A stretch of DNA of 21,185 bases from CAG-390 sp045546615 (GTDB lineage Bacteria; Bacillota; Clostridia; Oscillospirales; CAG-272). The notes under the pieces are model-generated. The model was not told the DNA's origin. It worked only from the letters and a program-made list of their open reading frames with translations, and ran no database searches. Each line of letters begins with the position of its first letter. The first letter of the stretch is position 1. Location: the NCBI GenBank assembly GCA_045546615.1, contig JAZQDD010000058.1, positions 1 to 21,185 on the forward strand, in the 5' to 3' direction. Made by a program: the position numbers and the translations under genes. This document shows positions 13,646 through 20,187 of this stretch, one piece after another.

Positions 13646-14409
13646 GCCGCTCCTACGGCGCAATATCGTGCGCCTATGACTGTCTGAACGGAGATGTGGA
13701 TTACACCGCGTGGGCAGACTTTGCCGAGAGGTGTTTTGACACGTTTCTCCCCAGCCGCCCCTCTCTCGTGCTTGACCTTGCCTGCGGCACGGGAACGCTG
13801 ACCAACATTCTCTCGCGCCGCGGATATGATATGACGGGAGTGGATGCATCCCCCGAGATGCTCTCCGTCGCGCGCGAGCGTTGCAATGAGAACACTCTTC
13901 TGCTTTGCCAAAATATGTGCGCATTTGAGCTTTACGGAACGGTGGGCGCTACGATATGCTCACTTGACTCACTCAATCACCTGACACGCGGCAAAGAGCT
14001 TGAAAAATGTTTTTCGCTCGTGCATAATTATCTCGATCCCGACGGGCTATTCATTTTTGACGTTAACTCCGCCCACCGTTTTGAGGTGGAATACGCAAAT
14101 GAATCATATCAGCTTGAGGGTGAGCTTGATGACGGCAGAACGGTATTTTGCAATTGGCAAAACGACTATTCAAAAAAGCGCGGCATTTGCCGATTTTATC
14201 TCACGCTCTTTACCGAGACAGCGGCAGAAAGCGGTCTCTACTTGCGAAGCGATGAAGAATGGAGCGAGAGGTATTACAGCCGCGAGGAGCTGACTGCGGC
14301 ACTTGAGAGCGCGGGCTTTGAGGTGCTTGGCGTTTTCGGAAACACAAATATGCGCGCTCCGCGAGCAAATGACAGCAAGCTGTATTTTGCCGCGCGAGCA
14401 AAAAAATAA
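13642..14409 (+). CDS. Class I SAM-dependent methyltransferase
   Basis: The 255-residue protein has the Rossmann methyltransferase core. Motif I is VLDLACGTGTL (43-53), with GVDASPEML (66-74) following as the acidic end of strand 2, then ATICSLDSLNHL (about 104-115) as motif post-II/III and LFIFDVNS. It resembles the generic Methyltransf_11/25 family often found beside hslO and rsfS-type genes in Firmicutes; the substrate is unknown. Its ATG overlaps the murC stop (ATGA), so expression is coupled. It could act on a small molecule or protein; the sequence does not say. It has no signal peptide and no membrane segment. Confidence 0.9.
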   Translation: MSRSYGAISCAYDCLNGDVDYTAWADFAERCFDTFLPSRPSLVLDLACGTGTLTNILSRRGYDMTGVDASPEMLSVARERCNENTLLLCQNMCAFELYGTVGATICSLDSLNHLTRGKELEKCFSLVHNYLDPDGLFIFDVNSAHRFEVEYANESYQLEGELDDGRTVFCNWQNDYSKKRGICRFYLTLFTETAAESGLYLRSDEEWSERYYSREELTAALESAGFEVLGVFGNTNMRAPRANDSKLYFAARAKK

Positions 14410-14427
14410 AACACGGAAGTTATTGAT

Positions 14428-15339
14428 ATGGAACAAAAAAAATCAACCATCCTCCGCGGCATGACCGCTGACGGCTCGGCGCGAATACACGTGATCGATT
14501 CGCGTGCCATCGTCAACGCCGCCATAGGATATCACAAGACCTCCCCCACAGCCACGGCGGCACTCGGCAGACTGCTCACAGGTGCGTCGATAATGGGTGC
14601 AATGATGGGTGAGGAAAACGAAAGTCTGACACTCACGGTAGCAGGCGACGGCCCTGCGGGACGCATCATAGCCCTTGCTGATTGGTACGGCAACGTACGC
14701 GGATATATCGGAAATCCCGACGTGGACATTCCCCTGAAGCCCAACGGCAAGCTCGACGTTGGCGGTGCTGTGGGAGAGGGATATCTCAACGTAGTGCGTG
14801 ACAACGGAAACGGCGAGCCCTTCAGCGGCTCTATCCCCCTTGCGGGCGGTGAAATTGCCGAGGATATCGCAAGATACTACGCCGTCAGCGAGCAAGTCCC
14901 CACTGTGTGCGCGCTTGGCGTACTTGTCGACCGTGACCTTTCATGTCTGGCGGCAGGCGGCGTATTCGTTCAGCTTTTGCCTTTTGCAGATGAGGAGACC
15001 GTCGACAAGATAGAGGCAAACGCCACACATCTCGGCAATATTTCTTCCCTGCTTGCCAAGGGCAAGACCTGCCGCGAGATAGCGGACATTGCTCTTGAGG
15101 GCATTGAATACGATGTGTTCGATGAGCTTGAAGTAGAATACAAATGCACCTGCGAAATGGAAAGAATGCTCCGCGCCGTAGCCTCGCTCGGAGAGAGGGA
15201 TATATTAAAGCTCCTTGACGAGCAAGAAGCCGAAGGCAAGCCGCGTGAGCTTGAGGTATGTTGCAGATTCTACGACAAAAAATATACGTTTGACGAAAAG
15301 ACGCTTCTTGAAGAGGCAAAAAGACTCAAAAACTCATAA
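14428..15339 (+). CDS. hslO: Redox-regulated chaperone Hsp33
   Basis: Hsp33 holds unfolding proteins during oxidative stress and is switched on when its four-cysteine zinc centre is oxidised. The 303-residue length and sequence fit: RGMTADGSARIHVIDS, LGRLLTGASIMGAMM, GDGPAGRI, DVGGAVGEGYLNVVRD, SGSIPLAGGEIAEDIARYY and the SEQVPT motif are all present. The C-terminal switch begins normally with C240-T-C242, but the second pair, expected as C-x-x-C, reads C278-C279-R-F-Y282, so the last zinc ligand is tyrosine (TAC where TGC is expected). This may be real, with C278 substituting, or a sequencing error. It starts 18 nt after the methyltransferase stop. It is the last gene of the operon. Confidence 0.95.
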   Translation: MEQKKSTILRGMTADGSARIHVIDSRAIVNAAIGYHKTSPTATAALGRLLTGASIMGAMMGEENESLTLTVAGDGPAGRIIALADWYGNVRGYIGNPDVDIPLKPNGKLDVGGAVGEGYLNVVRDNGNGEPFSGSIPLAGGEIAEDIARYYAVSEQVPTVCALGVLVDRDLSCLAAGGVFVQLLPFADEETVDKIEANATHLGNISSLLAKGKTCREIADIALEGIEYDVFDELEVEYKCTCEMERMLRAVASLGERDILKLLDEQEAEGKPRELEVCCRFYDKKYTFDEKTLLEEAKRLKNS

Positions 15340-15373
15340 AATGATGCTTTTTCGGCATCAAAATCGGAATCTG

Positions 15374-15420
15374 AAAAAAAATCAAAAAAACTTCAAAAAA
15401 ATTGAAAAAAATTCAAAAAA
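15374..15420 (+). promoter_or_regulatory. Phased A-tracts (curved DNA/UP element) upstream of the tRNA promoter
   Basis: Five runs of 6-8 adenines begin at 15374, 15384, 15395, 15405 and 15415, i.e. every 10-11 bp, and end four bases before the -35. Helically phased A-tracts bend DNA, and A-rich DNA above the -35 can contact the RNA polymerase alpha subunit, as at strong stable-RNA promoters. Confidence 0.65.
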
Positions 15421-15424
15421 GGTA

Positions 15425-15453
15425 TTGACAAGGGGCGGCAGATGTGATATAAT
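15425..15453 (+). promoter_or_regulatory. Consensus promoter of the tRNA operon
   Basis: TTGACA (15425-15430), 17-bp spacer, TATAAT (15448-15453): a perfect SigA consensus. Confidence 0.95.
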
Positions 15454-15495
15454 CCTATCTGTCGCCGGCAATAAGGCGATCAGCAAAGGTCACAT

Positions 15496-15571
15496 GGGAG
15501 CATAGCTCAGCTGGGAGAGCATCTGCCTTACAAGCAGAGGGTCATAGGTTCGAGCCCTATTGTTCCCACCA
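15496..15571 (+). tRNA. tRNA-Val (anticodon TAC)
   Basis: 76 nt including the encoded CCA. Acceptor GGGAGCA pairs with TGTTCCC (one G-U). The anticodon arm TCTGC-CTTACAA-GCAGA presents TAC, and the T-loop has GGTTCGAGCCC. First gene of the five-tRNA operon. Confidence 0.97.
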
Positions 15572-15574
15572 TTT

Positions 15575-15651
15575 GGCCCGGTAGCTCAGTTGGTTAGAGC
15601 GCCAGCCTGTCACGCTGGAGGTCGTGGGTTCGAGCCCCATCCGGGTCGCCA
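15575..15651 (+). tRNA. tRNA-Asp (anticodon GTC)
   Basis: 77 nt including CCA. Acceptor GGCCCGG pairs with CCGGGTC with one G-U. The anticodon loop CTGTCAC gives GTC. It starts 3 nt after tRNA-Val. Confidence 0.97.
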
Positions 15652-15672
15652 TATACAGCACCCTTGCTGTAC

Positions 15673-15748
15673 GCCTCTGTAGCTCAGTTGGTAGAGCAGG
15701 GGACTGAAAATCCCCGTGTCGTTGGTTCAATTCCGACCGGAGGCACCA
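15673..15748 (+). tRNA. tRNA-Phe (anticodon GAA)
   Basis: 76 nt including CCA. Acceptor GCCTCTG pairs with CGGAGGC. The anticodon arm GGGGA-CTGAAAA-TCCCC gives GAA. The 21-nt spacer before it holds the hairpin TACAGCA/TGCTGTA (15654-15671), possibly a processing site. Confidence 0.97.
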
Positions 15749-15751
15749 TTT

Positions 15752-15827
15752 GCGGATTTAGCTCATTTGGTAGAGCGCGACCTTGCCAAGGTCGAGGTGG
15801 CGGGTTCGAGCCCCGTAATCCGCTCCA
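15752..15827 (+). tRNA. tRNA-Gly (anticodon GCC)
   Basis: 76 nt including CCA. Acceptor GCGGATT pairs with AATCCGC. The anticodon loop TTGCCAA gives GCC. It starts 3 nt after tRNA-Phe. Confidence 0.97.
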
Positions 15828-15830
15828 AAA

Positions 15831-15862
15831 ATGGGGACGAAAAACTTCGTCCCCATTCAATT
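15831..15862 (+). terminator. Hairpin between tRNA-Gly and tRNA-Cys
   Basis: ATGGGGACGAA pairs perfectly with TTCGTCCCCAT around AAAC, followed by a poor T-run (TCAATTT). It could be a partial terminator, so tRNA-Cys may be made at lower level, or an RNase processing stem. Confidence 0.5.
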
Positions 15863-15867
15863 TATAC

Positions 15868-15941
<74 letters not shown>

Positions 15942-15942
<1 letters not shown>

Positions 15943-15979
15943 AAAAGAAAAGCACTGCATACGCAGTGCTTTTCTTTTT
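15942..15979 (+). terminator. Terminator of the tRNA operon
   Basis: AAAAAGAAAAGCACTGC pairs with GCAGTGCTTTTCTTTTT, a 17-bp stem whose 3' side provides the T-run. Its right half (CGCAGTGCTTTTCTTTTTGG) is the start of a repeat copied at 16131. Confidence 0.85.
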
Positions 15980-16075
15980 GGCCGTGCTACGCACGAAGCG
16001 CATCGGGCTCTGCGCGCGAGCGCGCAGAATCCGGTCCGCATACCCCGCCCGAAGGTCGGGGAGCTTGCTCACCAG
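15962..16075. repeat. Structured direct repeat after tRNA-Cys, copy 1
   Basis: About 114 bp: CGCAGTGC...GG, hairpin CGTGC/GCACG, GCATCGGGCT, variable hairpin CTGCGCGC/GCGCGCAG (16010-16027), AATCCGGTCCGCATAC, hairpin CCCCG/CGGGG, and GAGCTTGCTCACCAG. It matches 16131-16245 almost base for base outside the variable hairpin. No credible gene is present: ORFs crossing it have no ribosome binding site. Confidence 0.8.
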
Positions 16076-16130
16076 GCGAAGGGCGTGGGTATATTCGCGC
16101 AAAGCGCGAAATTCCGACAAGGTGGCGCAA
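16076..16130. other. Spacer between repeat copies
   Basis: Contains a hairpin TTCGCGC/GCGCGAA (16094-16110) and then ATTCCG and GGTGGCGC, which echo the 3' end of tRNA-Cys (15925-15937). This could be a decayed copy of the tRNA end; the match is short. Confidence 0.35.
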
Positions 16131-16245
16131 CGCAGTGCTTTTCTTTTTGGTCGTGCTACGCACGAAGCGCATCGGGCTCTGCCGCCGCAGGCGGCAGAAT
16201 CCGGTCCGCATACCCCGCCCGAAGGTCGGGGAGCTTGCTCACCAG
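16131..16245. repeat. Structured direct repeat after tRNA-Cys, copy 2
   Basis: Second copy, 115 bp. The variable hairpin is CTGCCGCC/GGCGGCAG (16179-16197), different in sequence from copy 1 but still fully paired, while both flanks are unchanged. Confidence 0.8.
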
Positions 16246-16320
16246 CTTCACTTTTCTCTAACCTCTCCCCGCGCGACTTTTCCAGAGAAGAGATAATAGA
16301 GAAGAGAGGTTCGAAAAGGT

Positions 16321-16350
16321 AGCTTTTCGCCGTGGCGAAAAGCATTTTTA
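16321..16350 (+). terminator. Hairpin with T-run before the accessory genes
   Basis: GCTTTTCGCC pairs with GGCGAAAAGC (16322-16343), followed by ATTTTTAT. It may stop readthrough from the tRNA and repeat region just ahead of the next promoter. Confidence 0.6.
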
Positions 16351-16352
16351 TA

Positions 16353-16381
16353 TTGTACTCAGCCACAATGTGTGCTATAAT
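16353..16381 (+). promoter_or_regulatory. Promoter of the zinc-ribbon lipoprotein gene
   Basis: TTGTAC (16353-16358), 17-bp spacer, TATAAT (16376-16381). The 32 nt from the -10 to the ATG belong to the module shared by three genes here. Confidence 0.8.
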
Positions 16382-16404
16382 AAAATCAGAAAGGCGGTGC
16401 TATA

Positions 16405-16704
16405 ATGAAAAAAGTATTAATTTCTTTATTTTTACTTATCTCAATTCTTATGCTCTCATCCTGTCAGGTGAATTGGTTTGGTAGCCATTTCGATGTCCCT
16501 TGGTATTTTATAGCCGTTCCCGTATTTGTCTTGTTTATTGTCTTGTATGTAATTATAGTATCGAAAACATACGTTTGTCCAAAATGTAAAACCGAATTCA
16601 AACCCAAATGGTATCAGATATATATTACAATCCATTTCAATGATTCTCGTATCGCAAAATGTCCAAATTGCGGAAGAAAAGGATTTTGTAAGAGAAAAGA
16701 TTAG
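16405..16704 (+). CDS. Small putative lipoprotein/membrane protein with zinc ribbon
   Basis: Unrecognised 99-residue protein. Residues 1-20 look like a lipoprotein signal peptide (MKKVLISLFLLISILMLSSC, lipobox LSSC at C20). A transmembrane helix follows (about 33-53), then C58-P-K-C61 and C86-P-N-C89, spaced as a zinc ribbon, with C95 near the end. If C20 is lipidated outside, the second helix would bring the zinc ribbon to the cytoplasmic side, an odd but possible topology; alternatively the first segment is an uncleaved helix. The ATG follows AAAGGCGG. The gene has its own promoter and is AT-rich compared with the murC operon. Function unknown. Confidence 0.7.
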   Translation: MKKVLISLFLLISILMLSSCQVNWFGSHFDVPWYFIAVPVFVLFIVLYVIIVSKTYVCPKCKTEFKPKWYQIYITIHFNDSRIAKCPNCGRKGFCKRKD

Positions 16705-16743
16705 TGGCATCTTTTTTGCCAACTCACCCACAAACAAAAATGA

Positions 16744-16770
16744 TCACGCGATTGCGTGAGCATTTTCCTT
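16744..16770 (+). terminator. Weak terminator after the zinc-ribbon lipoprotein gene
   Basis: TCACGC pairs with GCGTGA (16744-16759), then GCATTTTCCTTTT. Confidence 0.5.
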
Positions 16771-16815
16771 TTGCTCGCACCGCCCACAAATTTCCAAAAT
16801 TAGATCAACGCTTGA

Positions 16816-16844
16816 TTGACTTCCCTTCTCTTTTATGCTACAAT
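16816..16844 (+). promoter_or_regulatory. Promoter of the TPR-like membrane protein gene
   Basis: TTGACT (16816-16821), 17-bp spacer, TACAAT (16839-16844). The -35 context GCTTGATTGACTT is repeated exactly at the promoter near 18670-18682. Confidence 0.8.
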
Positions 16845-16867
16845 AAAATCAAAAAGGCGGTAGAAAT

Positions 16868-17671
16868 ATGTTTCTGACAAAAAAAGGTTTTCGAAAAATT
16901 ATTATAATGGCGTTATGCTATTTTGCAATAGGAAGTTTTTGTATAGCGGCGGGAGTAATTTTAACCAATTTAGATGCGGATGCCAATTTTTTGTTTGTAC
17001 TGGGAGCTTTTTGCTATATTTTTTGTCCAATTGTGTTTGCTTGGGGACGTTATGCGGAAGGCAAGGGAAAGTTGATCAATTTAGGAAACAAGTTAGTCCG
17101 CAATGAACTTAAGCCCTGCGAGTTTATAAAAGAATATCAGCGGCTGAAAAACTCAAGTGATCTTGTTGTTAATAAGCCAAGCATTGAAATTTTGCAATTG
17201 GTTGCCATGGCATACGATTCTTTGGAAGACAAAGAAAACTGTCTTTCTGCCGTAGAGGAAATGGTTTCTATTGCCGGCGAGAAAAAGAAGATGTTGACAA
17301 AGCTTATAAAATGCTCGTTTTTATTTTCTTACGACATGTTCGACGAGGCAGAAGCTATTTTTACAGAAGCCCGCACCTCAAAGCAGAATTTTATATGTCA
17401 AGCGCTGACAGAGGCTATTTTCAATAGCGATAGAGCAATGGCTATGGGGGATTATAAAACGGTGGAGGCGTATAATTTAAAAACACTTGCGCAAACCTTT
17501 CCCAAACTCGATAATTTGTCAAAACTAACACTCCATTACAAATTAGGCGAGGTTTACGAGAAATTACAAAGCTATGAGAAAGCCATTCCATATTATAAAT
17601 ATTGCATTGATAACGGCGGAGAAACAGCAATAAAAGAATCCGCAAGATCCGCATTACAACGAATACAATAA
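16868..17671 (+). CDS. Membrane protein with C-terminal TPR-like repeats
   Basis: Unrecognised 267-residue protein. Two transmembrane helices lie at about 10-34 and 41-61. A basic stretch follows and the rest (about 75-267) is helical and cytoplasmic. Paired helices with TPR character are seen at residues 104-130 (EILQLVAMAYDSLEDKENCL), 140-170 (DMFDEAEAIFTEA) and most clearly at 224-250 (LHYKLGEVYEKLQSYEKAIP then YYKYCI). TPR domains bind partner proteins, so this may be a membrane scaffold, but the partner is not known. The ATG follows AAAAAGGCGG. It has its own promoter and no clear co-transcribed neighbour. Confidence 0.75.
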   Translation: MFLTKKGFRKIIIMALCYFAIGSFCIAAGVILTNLDADANFLFVLGAFCYIFCPIVFAWGRYAEGKGKLINLGNKLVRNELKPCEFIKEYQRLKNSSDLVVNKPSIEILQLVAMAYDSLEDKENCLSAVEEMVSIAGEKKKMLTKLIKCSFLFSYDMFDEAEAIFTEARTSKQNFICQALTEAIFNSDRAMAMGDYKTVEAYNLKTLAQTFPKLDNLSKLTLHYKLGEVYEKLQSYEKAIPYYKYCIDNGGETAIKESARSALQRIQ

Positions 17672-17687
17672 AAGTCACTGCATCTTT

Positions 17688-17717
17688 TTGCCAAATCGAC
17701 TCAAAATATCTTACAAT
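17688..17717 (+). promoter_or_regulatory. Promoter of the cysteine-motif protein gene
   Basis: TTGCCA (17688-17693), 18-bp spacer, TACAAT (17712-17717). The downstream 32 nt are the shared promoter-to-start module. Confidence 0.6.
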
Positions 17718-17740
17718 AAAATCAAAAAAACGGTGGAAAT

Positions 17741-18217
17741 ATGATCATTCAAAAGCAAGATTGCAAAATGGATATTGATATTGATCAAACAAAAGAATAT
17801 TATAAAACCCACTCGCTTTGTGATTGCCCGTCATGCCGCAATTATTATGCGCAGGTAAAGGAGCGATTTCATTTATTAGATGAATTTTTGCTTGAGCTTG
17901 GGGTATCCATCGACCGTCCTGACGAAATGGGATGTGTTGAAGCAGATAACGAAATACAATATATTTTTGCTTCCTACACGGTTTGCGGAAAAATACTTGA
18001 GCTTGACAAATATGAGATAGATTTTAATGACGGCGGCTTGTTTTTAAATATCGTTATCGGTGACTACTTTATTCCTAATGAACAAAAAAACGATTATTTT
18101 GTTGTATCAATCTACAATATTGTTTTGCCTTGGGTATTAAACGAACCGTTTCCCCAAGCTGTTCCGATAAAGGAAAGATTCATTGATAAAATAAAAGCTA
18201 TATTTTCAAAGAAGTAA
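17741..18217 (+). CDS. Soluble protein with N-terminal CxCxxC motif, unknown function
   Basis: 158 residues, no signal peptide or membrane helix. Near the N-terminus is KEYYKTHSLCDCPSCRNYYA with C27, C29 and C32, followed by a helix (YAQVKERFHLLDEFLLELGV) and IDRPDE. The rest is beta-rich (IQYIFASYTVCGKI, GLFLNIVIGDYF, DYFVVSIYNIVLPWVL). I have the impression of a widespread gut-Firmicutes family with this YYK-HSLCDCP-CRNYY entry, but cannot name it or its function. The cysteines may bind a metal. The ATG at 17741 is fixed by the shared promoter-to-start module; an in-frame ATG at 17768 is an alternative. It is probably co-transcribed with the next gene, 33 nt downstream. Confidence 0.75.
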   Translation: MIIQKQDCKMDIDIDQTKEYYKTHSLCDCPSCRNYYAQVKERFHLLDEFLLELGVSIDRPDEMGCVEADNEIQYIFASYTVCGKILELDKYEIDFNDGGLFLNIVIGDYFIPNEQKNDYFVVSIYNIVLPWVLNEPFPQAVPIKERFIDKIKAIFSKK

Positions 18218-18250
18218 ACGGGATATCTTTGTCGATATGGAGAGTTATAA

Positions 18251-18583
18251 ATGGGATGTATTTTTGAGATGTTTGCCGAAATGCTTATAGAGGGCATTTT
18301 AAATTTGGTTATGTTCGTTTATTTAAAGCTCGCTCACGCATTAGTTCCAAACAAAAAAATCACACAAAAAACCAAAAACAAAATAAAAAAAGTTATAACG
18401 ACGATTTCCGCCCTTTGGGTTTTAACTCTGTTTTATGGCGTTATGTTTCTATTATCGGACGATGCAACGTTTAACGCGATCGGCAAATATATGACCTTCA
18501 TACCCTTGTCGATCATGGTCTTGCAGGTTCTATTAAGCATCGTTGTCATGATTATTAAACTTATAAAACGCCATAAAAAATAA
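18251..18583 (+). CDS. Small integral membrane protein of unknown function
   Basis: Unrecognised 110-residue protein with three hydrophobic segments (about 8-32, 53-70 and 82-104), separated by a strongly basic loop (KKITQKTKNKIKK) and ending in KRHKK. By the positive-inside rule the basic loop and the C-terminus face the cytoplasm. The ATG follows GGAGAG at about six bases. No own promoter is evident in the 33-nt gap, so it should be read with the preceding gene. Function not inferable; small toxins or immunity proteins can look like this but nothing supports that specifically. Confidence 0.65.
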   Translation: MGCIFEMFAEMLIEGILNLVMFVYLKLAHALVPNKKITQKTKNKIKKVITTISALWVLTLFYGVMFLLSDDATFNAIGKYMTFIPLSIMVLQVLLSIVVMIIKLIKRHKK

Positions 18584-18606
18584 AACTGTTTCTGCCAATA
18601 CAAACG

Positions 18607-18633
18607 AAAAGCCCCCACTGCGGGCGCTTTTTG
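18607..18633 (+). terminator. Terminator after the small membrane protein gene
   Basis: AAAAGCCCCC pairs with GGGCGCTTTT with one mismatch, followed by further T residues. Confidence 0.7.
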
Positions 18634-18675
18634 TTTGGGTACTGCGTTTTCGCGCTAAAATCGAGCGTTGCTTGA

Positions 18676-18704
18676 TTGACTTTGTTACCACTTCGTGGTA
18701 AAAT
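18676..18704 (+). promoter_or_regulatory. Promoter of the lipoprotein gene, with dyad in the spacer
   Basis: TTGACT (18676-18681), 17-bp spacer, TAAAAT (18699-18704). TTACCAC-TTC-GTGGTAA (18685-18701) is a 7-bp inverted repeat covering the spacer and the start of the -10, a position typical of repressor sites. Confidence 0.7.
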
Positions 18705-18736
18705 GATAATTGAAGATTCACTGTGGAGGTCAAAAA

Positions 18737-19384
18737 ATGAAAAAAAGATTCTTCGTTCTGCTTTTATCCATACTGACGCTCGTTGCGTTTGTTGGATGCA
18801 GTAACACCCCCGAACCGTTGACCGACGAGGAAAAAAAGGCGCTTTTGAGCCAAAGTTTTTCACCAACACCGTTTTTGGGCACAAAGGAAACGCCCCCTCT
18901 CCCCACAAACGATGAGATAAAATCTATAATTTCCACTATTCCCTCCGACAAATACGAGGTCTACCCTGACACGCACAACATCCCCGCATCCGCCACTTTG
19001 TACAAAGACGGCGATGCCATCGCCATAGATTTGAACGATCCAAGACTTATTAAGATCATCAATTTCTTTAACAACTGCGTTTATTATTCCCAATGCAGCT
19101 ATACGCAGGGATTGTATAGTGAAGACTCCGTTAATGAAATAATCAACGATAACGGCTTCAGGCTCGAGTTGAAATACACGGAGTATACAAACATGCCGCC
19201 ACTCCCCTACGGCAAATGCACCACGGGATGCGACCTGATAGTCATCGCAAACTCTCATTCGAGCTTTACTCTAATCGCCCACCACCTCGCGGGATATGAT
19301 GGAGACGAAAACTATCCTTTCAGTGCAGTAGGATTTTTCCCGCTACATAATTCATATCCATGGCTTGAGCTGTTTGGATTTTAA
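18737..19384 (+). CDS. Secreted lipoprotein of unknown function
   Basis: The ORF opens at 18710, but the ATG at 18737 has TGGAGG seven to eight bases upstream, giving 215 residues. A lipoprotein signal peptide is clear: MKKRFF, a hydrophobic core, lipobox AFVGC with C21. A short polar linker (SNTPEPLTDEEKK) leads to a compact domain with four cysteines in the second half (FFNNCVYYSQCSY near 115 and GKCTTGCDLIV near 160), which could form disulfides outside the cell. No enzyme motif is seen. It is followed 38 nt later by another lipoprotein gene without a visible promoter, so the two are probably co-transcribed. Confidence 0.8.
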   Translation: MKKRFFVLLLSILTLVAFVGCSNTPEPLTDEEKKALLSQSFSPTPFLGTKETPPLPTNDEIKSIISTIPSDKYEVYPDTHNIPASATLYKDGDAIAIDLNDPRLIKIINFFNNCVYYSQCSYTQGLYSEDSVNEIINDNGFRLELKYTEYTNMPPLPYGKCTTGCDLIVIANSHSSFTLIAHHLAGYDGDENYPFSAVGFFPLHNSYPWLELFGF

Positions 19385-19422
19385 AAAAGCACAAACATCA
19401 TCTTTTGAAAGGAAACACTACT

Positions 19423-20187
19423 ATGTCAATCAAACGCTATATTACCTCCGCTCTGTGCATACTTATGCTCTTCTCACTCGCGGCTTGTGCCGAGGTGGCG
19501 GACACACCGAGCGAAACCACACCGAGCGAAACCACGCCGGCTGAAACCACGTCAGCTGAAACTACATCGGCTGAAACTACATCGGCTGAAACCACATCGC
19601 CTGAAACTACGCAAAGCGTAAACACTCCCTCACCAAGTCCCGACTCCGCTCCCCTCTCTGCCGCCGAAAGACAACGGATACAAGACTTTCTTAACGACCG
19701 TGCAAACGCGGACTTTATCACCTCACACACCGTTCGGTATCCGATAACGGTTCTCGGCGGTGAGATAGATGACAGAGGCCGCTATCTTGTATCTTACGTA
19801 GATGCTTACTCCGGCGTTGAAGTTGCAAACAGTCCGTATCTTATGACTCTCTGCGCGAGCGATAACGGCTACTCACTCCTTTCCGACGTTGAGATAGACG
19901 ATAATATATTGAGCATTCTTTACGCAAATGCCGCCGCGGCATATCAAAGATCTCCCGAAAGCGAGCGAGACGTCGGTGCCGAGCTTGAACTTGAAACGAT
20001 GGCGATCTGCCGCCTTGACGACGGAAAATATTATCAAATTTGCCTGCCCCATAACTATGACAACATAAGAGTATTCGTCAGCCAAAATGAGCTGGCTATC
20101 TCTGCACTTTGGGACTTCATACCGATCGGTGACAGAGCCGCATTCAGTATTGAAAACCTTGGAAAAATCGAGGATTCAAACGCATAA
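19423..20187 (+). CDS. Lipoprotein with (A/S)ETT(S/P) repeat linker
   Basis: The ORF begins at a TTG (19405) belonging to the ribosome binding region; the ATG at 19423 follows GAAAGGA, giving 254 residues. Signal peptide with lipobox SLAAC (C22). Residues about 29-63 are seven tandem ETT-type pentapeptides, a flexible Thr-rich spacer of the kind that lifts a domain through the cell wall. A second Pro/Ser-rich stretch leads to a domain with SAAERQRIQDFLNDRANADF and beta-rich segments (ITVLGGEIDDRGRYLVSYVD, MAICRLDDGKYYQICLPHNY). I do not recognise the domain. The stop overlaps the start of the next gene by one base (TAATG). Confidence 0.8.
   Translation: MSIKRYITSALCILMLFSLAACAEVADTPSETTPSETTPAETTSAETTSAETTSAETTSPETTQSVNTPSPSPDSAPLSAAERQRIQDFLNDRANADFITSHTVRYPITVLGGEIDDRGRYLVSYVDAYSGVEVANSPYLMTLCASDNGYSLLSDVEIDDNILSILYANAAAAYQRSPESERDVGAELELETMAICRLDDGKYYQICLPHNYDNIRVFVSQNELAISALWDFIPIGDRAAFSIENLGKIEDSNA
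19507..19611 (+). repeat. 15-bp tandem repeat encoding ETT pentapeptides
   Basis: Seven consecutive 15-bp units of the form CCGAGCGAAACCACA / TCGGCTGAAACTACA. The coding frame is kept in every unit, so copy number changes would only lengthen or shorten the lipoprotein linker. Confidence 0.85.

Noticed and set aside
15344..15362. Hairpin TGATGC/GCATCA after hslO as a plus-strand terminator
   Set aside because: It is followed by A residues, not T, on the plus strand. hslO may read through into the tRNA promoter region or end elsewhere.
17741..18583. Toxin-immunity pair made of the cysteine-motif protein and the small membrane protein
   Set aside because: Size and pairing alone are not evidence; no toxin or immunity motif is visible.
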